The notes below the pieces were generated by a model. The model saw only the letters and a program-made list of their open reading frames with translations. It searched no databases and was not told the origin of the DNA. The position numbers were made by a program, and so were the translations under genes. This document shows, piece by piece, positions 59,616-64,000 of a stretch of DNA of 64,000 bases. Positions within the stretch are counted from its first letter, which is position 1, and every line of letters starts with the position of its first letter. The stretch comes from Trachythela sp. YZ-2020 (Eukaryota; Cnidaria; Anthozoa; Malacalcyonacea; Clavulariidae), in assembly GCA_016169945.1 (NCBI GenBank), contig JADLSH010000145.1, positions 2,355,501 to 2,419,500 on the forward strand. Direction: 5' to 3'.

Positions 59616-60214
59616 ATGGAGTGTCTACGTGGTCTATCTGCAGTCTGTACAACAACCCAACATGAAACATTTTGGTTCTGTGGGCAGAAACCTAGCTGCG
59701 GGTTCTTTTGTCGAGATGAAGATTGTTATATATTCACAAAAGCGGTAGAGGCTTTTCGAAAGAGTGGTACTTAACATCCCGTTTGCCCATCCCATCAAAG
59801 ACTGGCAAAGTTGCGAGCAGTTAAAGACAACCGTACTTTGTATGTTCTGAGCGAGAAAATCCGTGCGAGTTTTGGCAATGGGCTGATGTGTATGAAAGTC
59901 CTAAGCCTGTTTGCCAACATGGTCTGGTGACTCGCGTTCGTAAAATCAAGAAAGATGGACCAAACCAAAATCGTCTATTTTACTCCTGCTCCAGAGAAGA
60001 TACTTGTGATTTCTTTGAGTGGGTCGAGACTTCACCCCGTGTTATCAACACGGGTATATTGCTTTTCAGTAATCCACTACAATATCAGTACAAGAATCTT
60101 GAAACAGAAGAGATATTTAAGAGTAGAAAAGCTGATACTAAGGACGCGTACGAGGAATATCTTTTCCTCAAATCTGTAAACGCTCTTACGAGTGAACTTG
60201 ATCAAATATTATAA
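59616..60214 (+). pseudogene. Tandem GRF-type zinc-finger protein, broken
   Basis: ATG 59,616 opens MECLRG... into a first finger (ETFWFCGQKPSCGFFCRDED, then KAVEAFRKSG). A TAA at 59,772 interrupts it, but the same frame continues with PVCPSHQRLAKLRAVKD. After a frame change near 59,850 comes NPCEFWQWADVYESPKPVC, the end of a second finger, followed by a third, QHGLVTRVRKIKKDGPN and RLFYSCSREDTCDFFEW. The tail ends DAYEEYLFLKSV, with TAA at 60,212-60,214. The CxxG/H...RxFYxC...C-FFxW pattern is that of zf-GRF domains, which bind nucleic acid in host proteins such as NEIL3, APE2 and TOP3A. Multi-finger stand-alone forms also exist; their role is not known to me. The third finger alone is an intact 108-codon frame. 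Confidence 0.7.
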
Positions 60215-60227
60215 ATGTAAATGTTGT

Positions 60228-60233
60228 TTGTAA
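60228..60233 (+). terminator. Polyadenylation signal after the GRF gene
   Basis: AATAAA lies 14 bp after the stop, and only 8 bp before the TATA box of the next ORF, so the two transcription units are packed tightly. Confidence 0.5.
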
Positions 60234-60240
60234 TAAAACT

Positions 60241-60248
60241 TATAAATA
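60241..60248 (+). promoter_or_regulatory. TATA box of the 60,296 ORF
   Basis: TATAAATA lies 48 bp upstream of ATG 60,296, just after the AATAAA of the preceding gene. Confidence 0.45.
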
Positions 60249-60295
60249 TCGTGTAGTTTACTGTGTCCTGTTCATTTTCTTTTAACGTTTGCGCG

Positions 60296-60547
60296 ATGGA
60301 GAACATAGATATAATTTATGACGAGTTAAGACGAAATGAGATTGATACTGATAAGCAAACCCTATCGTTTCATATAAATACAGTTCTCAACCAGCACGAA
60401 GATTTATACCGTTCAATGATTGTTTGTGATTATGAGCAACTCTACAAAGAAATAAATGTTGCAAATTTTGTTCGTATTTTCGCCTATTTAGCTTTCGTAT
60501 GTTTACACAGCGATAGCGAGGAATCTATTCGTCAAAGTGTCCGATGA
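60296..60547 (+). CDS. Small ORF, possible Bcl-2-like protein (weak)
   Basis: ATG 60,296 gives 83 residues: an amphipathic N-terminal half (NIDIIYDELRRNEID), then EINVANFVRIFAYLAFVC, which resembles the BH1 helix (NWGR-(I/V)-x-AFLAF) of Bcl-2 family proteins, and a stop at 60,545-60,547. Past the stop, the same frame encodes a hydrophobic segment (ILITLSLTLIALYISL) like a C-terminal membrane anchor. There is no BH2 tryptophan and the usual NWGR is NVAN. A diverged or damaged Bcl-2 homologue is a hypothesis; chance similarity is possible. Confidence 0.35.
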   Translation: MENIDIIYDELRRNEIDTDKQTLSFHINTVLNQHEDLYRSMIVCDYEQLYKEINVANFVRIFAYLAFVCLHSDSEESIRQSVR

Positions 60548-60984
60548 TCTGTTGAAGCATTTCGAGTTGTCAGTGTTCCAAAGCATGAACAAAATAATAA
60601 ACAATCAATTTTAATAACACTCTCGCTTACGTTGATAGCTTTATATATCAGTTTGTGATCATAGCTTGGTTCATTTCGTTCTGACCTCGTTTATGCTTAC
60701 TTTACATTTTCATCACAATAGCTAAGCGATGGGCATGGTAAAATTTTCGATTTATAAACTATGTAAAAGCAGCGAGACATACATACGACAAATTTAAAGC
60801 AGAAAGCCAACACAATTCTATGCGTTGCCATGTCTTGTTAGGTGAAGCTATTAAATCTAGTTTGCATAGTACATTTTGTACTTAAATCATTAAACCGGTC
60901 ATTAACACAGCCAAACAATCACCTCCCCAGACATTCATGAGCGAACACAAATCAAATAAATATAAGCAAACAAATTTTACTATT

Positions 60985-61090
60985 GTAAGATACTGTAGGA
61001 TATCCTAAGAGACTCTATGAGATCCTAAGATGATATCCTAAAATGATATTCTAACATACTGTATGATATCTTAAGATGATATCCTAAGAT
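60985..61090 (+). repeat. Minisatellite of GATATCCTAAGAT-like units
   Basis: About seven degenerate copies of GATATCCTAAGAT occur just upstream of the ORF at 61,094. Confidence 0.7.
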
Positions 61091-61093
61091 AAA

Positions 61094-61387
61094 ATGTATG
61101 GTTTACAAGCGATTGAAAGAGTTACAGAGAAGCGTGTGATTTGGTACGAATTCGCTGACGTCGCAAGGGTACTAAAACTGAAGGTTGAAAGTGGTGTATT
61201 CGAGGGTTTGCAGCAATTGGAGAGAGATCCAGATTCCACGTTTGTCTATTCTTTAATGGGGTTACATGAGAGTACTGACAAACAAGATTACAGAGTGTTC
61301 TGGACTATATTTGTCTCAAAGGAGACGGGGGGTTTAAGAAGAGGACCCACTAGAGTCTCCACTATACCACCTATTCAAGAGTCATGA
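61094..61387 (+). CDS. Small ORF of unknown function
   Basis: 97 codons from ATG 61,094 to TGA. An N-terminal block IWYEFADVARVLKLK loosely recalls the (W/F)F.a.DVA..L pattern of Bro-N type domains. After its stop, KNAYEEYLEKK appears in another frame (61,398-61,430), close to KDAYEEYLFLK at the end of the GRF gene, so the 3' part may derive from a second, decayed copy of that gene. No firm family. Confidence 0.35.
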   Translation: MYGLQAIERVTEKRVIWYEFADVARVLKLKVESGVFEGLQQLERDPDSTFVYSLMGLHESTDKQDYRVFWTIFVSKETGGLRRGPTRVSTIPPIQES

Positions 61388-61619
61388 GACGAATCATAAG
61401 AACGCTTATGAAGAATATTTGGAGAAAAAAACTTGTTGAACAATTAAGTGAACAGTCGTAGTTGTCATATAAGTCTAGAAACTTTCATATCGTGAACTTG
61501 ACATTTGTAACTGTAAATAATTTTATTTTAAATAAATATTCGATACAACGAAGCATAGTTGATTTTAGAGTTTTCATACAAACATCGTGTATAGTTTTGC
61601 ACCGTAACACTACGCGACC

Positions 61620-61790
61620 GTATAGTGCGACGTGTATAAATACAAAGGGCTTTCATGTTGTATTGTCACCGGTGGCGGACAGATGGAACGCATTAAAGAC
61701 GGTAGTATGTAAGATTATTTCGCTAACAAGCGTTAGACTGTACCTATAAGCTTTAAGTTAACGAGAGTTCGAATCTCCCACAGGGGCGCA
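61620..61790 (+). repeat. Second copy of the promoter-like repeat, with tRNA 3' half
   Basis: It matches 44,936-45,100: TATAAATA at 61,635-61,642, then GGAACGCATTAAAGACGG, TAGTATGTAA, GCGTTAGACTG and CCTATAAGCTTT. Here it ends in an intact T arm, GAGAGTTCGAATCTCCCAC with CAGGGGC, the 3' half of a tRNA-like sequence. The other copy has lost this. Confidence 0.6.
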
Positions 61791-61799
61791 AAACCTTTT

Positions 61800-64000
61800 C
61801 TATGTATTGATTTATAGACATCGTATACAAACAGTTAGCGGTTGCTACGTGTTGTTAGGCAAGAGCAATTTGGTCTAATTTACATACGGCGGTTGACTGT
61901 TGTGTAAAACTACCTGAAAACTACAATGAGAACTTCGACGTTTCGAGCGAAGGTCCTTCGTCTGGAAGTTAGTAGAATGGGTCGGGGGAAAAACATGTGC
62001 TTTTATAGTGAATACATAAGCGATCACGTGATAAAAAATAAACCAATCATATGGATTTAATCAAAACAAACTATAAAAAAAATATGGAAATCACATCACA
62101 AAATATATTAGCATATAAGGAGCAGCGAACAAAGATAACAAAGCAAGAAAGACAGAAAACAAGGAACGAAATATTAGATAAGGTGAGATGTAGAGTATCT
62201 GCTGATGGCAGGCATAAACAGATAGGAGTTAAATGTAAGAGAGGCGCTCATTAATGCCGAGAGGATGAATGGTGCCAAGTTGGGAAGTACATATAGTACT
62301 TTACATGGTACATTTGTACTTTCTTATGCATACAAATATGTACACATTTTCCATGCATCGCTTTTACGATTGAATTTCCGTACGTGAAAGGACACGTGTG
62401 TGTATGTAAATAGGAAATATATGTATTTTCAAAACCACATGTCTGTAGTCTTTGCATGGGTGGGTGGACCCTCAAAGGTACATGAAGTAGGCGAAATATT
62501 AACCTGCGATCAGGCCCCCCAAAATTGGAAAGGAAGGCCTGATACAAAAGCTTGTTGAATCGCATGTGCCGCAAGACGTTCATACCAAAATTTGGTATGG
62601 ACCTGTGATTGGTCAGTGCATAACAAATATACTTCCGGTTTCTCCCGTTCGAATGTTTGAACGTGTCAATATTCCTGAGTGATTTAGCGTCAGAAATTGA
62701 ATTGATATTTCGAGAACTTTATTACTTTAAGTCATAATGCTTGAGTAACCGTTAAAACTAGAACAACAAGAGTGCATTACGGCTCTGATCTGTTGCGATG
62801 AAGATATTTTAAAGGCTGCGATCAGCGATCAGACACGAAGGACAAAGAAATAGCAGCTGAACAATACCATTTTAGCCAGTACATGTCCTAGCAGCGTAAC
62901 TGCGTATAATACACACGCGGCGGTATAGTACTACAGTGCATATTTAATAGAAGACGCAATTATCACTATGTGCAAACCGTTTGTATATGAAACGATTAGC
63001 ATCTTATTTGATAAAGTATTAATAGTATATTTTCAGTAAAACACCGGAAACCTTTCTAATATTTAAATCAACCCTTTGTATCCCGTAAGTTTTAACTTAT
63101 GGATTTTTCGCCGAACCCCGATTTCAAATTATACACTCGAGAGCATTTCCGATTTTCCATTCGGAGTTGTCAGGTACGTCGAAAGCAAGTTTACTTTCGC
63201 CCGAGATTTAATTAAAAGACTGTCTTTACTGTTTTAAATCAGAAAATACATAAAGTTTATAGTAATATTTCTTAATAAGTATCAATTTCCCGGATATGTT
63301 TATCAGTTATATACGGCAGTACTGGTGGCTGTTAAGGTTTGTATGCATATATTAAATATGATAAGACATAGATTATTTAGGATCTTTTATTGCTAAAATG
63401 TAATTACAAGGGTATAATGACAGCTATATTATAAGTCTACAAATATATGTCTCTAAATAGATTGTAGTTTGAAATTTTCCCCCATTTTAAGACAATGTTT
63501 TTTTTTCTTAAATGAGCCACTTCTAGCTTGGAGGTACAGTTTGGCATGTTGTCAAGGCACTCTTCTTTCCTTGTTTCAGATTTCGTTCGCTTAGTACGGC
63601 ATTCTTGTTCTCTTAAAAAATTATTAAAGTTTGTTGCCATTTCCTCTTATCACTTCATTAACATTTCCAGAGTATTTTCCACATTTCTATCGCTTGCGGT
63701 TGCCTTTTCTAAGGGTACACAAATCCCAATCTTACTCCATTTTAACCATTTAGCGCGTTCTTCGTATCCATACCGTGAACCTGATCGAGATGATTTGCAA
63801 GTCTAGCAAAGCAAGATATTTACTTGCACACCCAAACACAGGACAATTTCGTCGTGTGCGACCCATGCTCGCACAGTTCTTTACTCTATCAAAGTTTCAG
63901 TGTATTTGAAATTATTTTAGAAGTATATGTAATTATATATGGCCCGAACGAATAGGCCCGATTTGACCCGATTAGGCATTATCAGGCCCGATTTGACTCG
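61800..64000. other. Non-coding stretch, no gene seen
   Basis: No frame here has a recognisable family. ACGTTTCGAGCGAAGGTCC near 61,940 resembles short motifs common at retroelement ends, but there is no element around it. A repeated AGGCCCGATTTGAC(C/T)CG occurs at the right edge (63,953-64,000), running out of the window. Confidence 0.4.

Noticed and set aside
62251..62583. 110-codon minus-strand frame near 62.4 kb
   Set aside because: Low-complexity composition, no motif, no splice or promoter context.

Overview
This window looks like AT-rich nuclear DNA of an invertebrate animal. Cnidarian is my best guess, at low confidence, from the mix of elements. It has short GT-AG introns, TATA boxes, AATAAA signals, several non-LTR retrotransposon families, a Crypton-type tyrosine recombinase, tRNA-headed SINE-like repeats and many long-palindrome transposons. 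Nothing suggests a bacterial genome: there are no operons, no ribosome-binding-site pattern and no dense coding. Only a few host-like genes can be supported; most of the window is transposable-element debris and one large tandem array.

Layout. 0-2.2 kb: two back-to-back palindromic elements and a dispersed repeat. 2.9-3.4 kb: a C-terminal exon of an unrecognised protein, with a truncated paralogous exon at 13.05 kb. 3.5-5.3 kb: a large foldback element with a SINE-like insert in its left arm. 6.3-8.1 kb: a minus-strand LINE with its reverse transcriptase deleted. 8.5-9.5 kb: the 3' end of a BEL/Pao polyprotein and a likely LTR. 10.2-10.9 kb: an inverted duplication of the SINE-like repeat. 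11.2-12.6 kb: a two-exon Crypton-type recombinase gene on the minus strand with a frameshift. 15.4-17.1 kb: a 1.7-kb foldback transposon with a perfect 8-bp target duplication. 17.9-19.6 kb: a plus-strand LINE.

19,679-42,373 is a 22.7-kb array of 13 units of about 1.68 kb. Each unit is a 254-bp inverted-repeat module (M) plus a roughly 1.43-kb module (S). S carries the frameshifted DNA-binding part of a Tc1/mariner-type transposase. The array begins and ends exactly at M termini and is flanked by TA. Two neighbouring units share the same insertion of a 430-437-bp element, and one unit junction lacks M.

43.7-52.0 kb holds a three-exon CAP/SCP-domain gene. Its second intron (7.5 kb) contains a TTAA-flanked transposon that itself holds a nested 3.5-kb element. 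52.2-54.1 kb: another TTAA-flanked foldback, split by an hAT-like insertion. 55.3-58.9 kb: three LINE fragments packed end to end. 59.5-61.8 kb is unusually compact: a GRF-type zinc-finger pseudogene, a small ORF with weak Bcl-2-like features and a third small ORF, associated with TATAAATA boxes and AATAAA signals. It may be of viral or mobile origin. 61.8-64 kb shows nothing I can assign.
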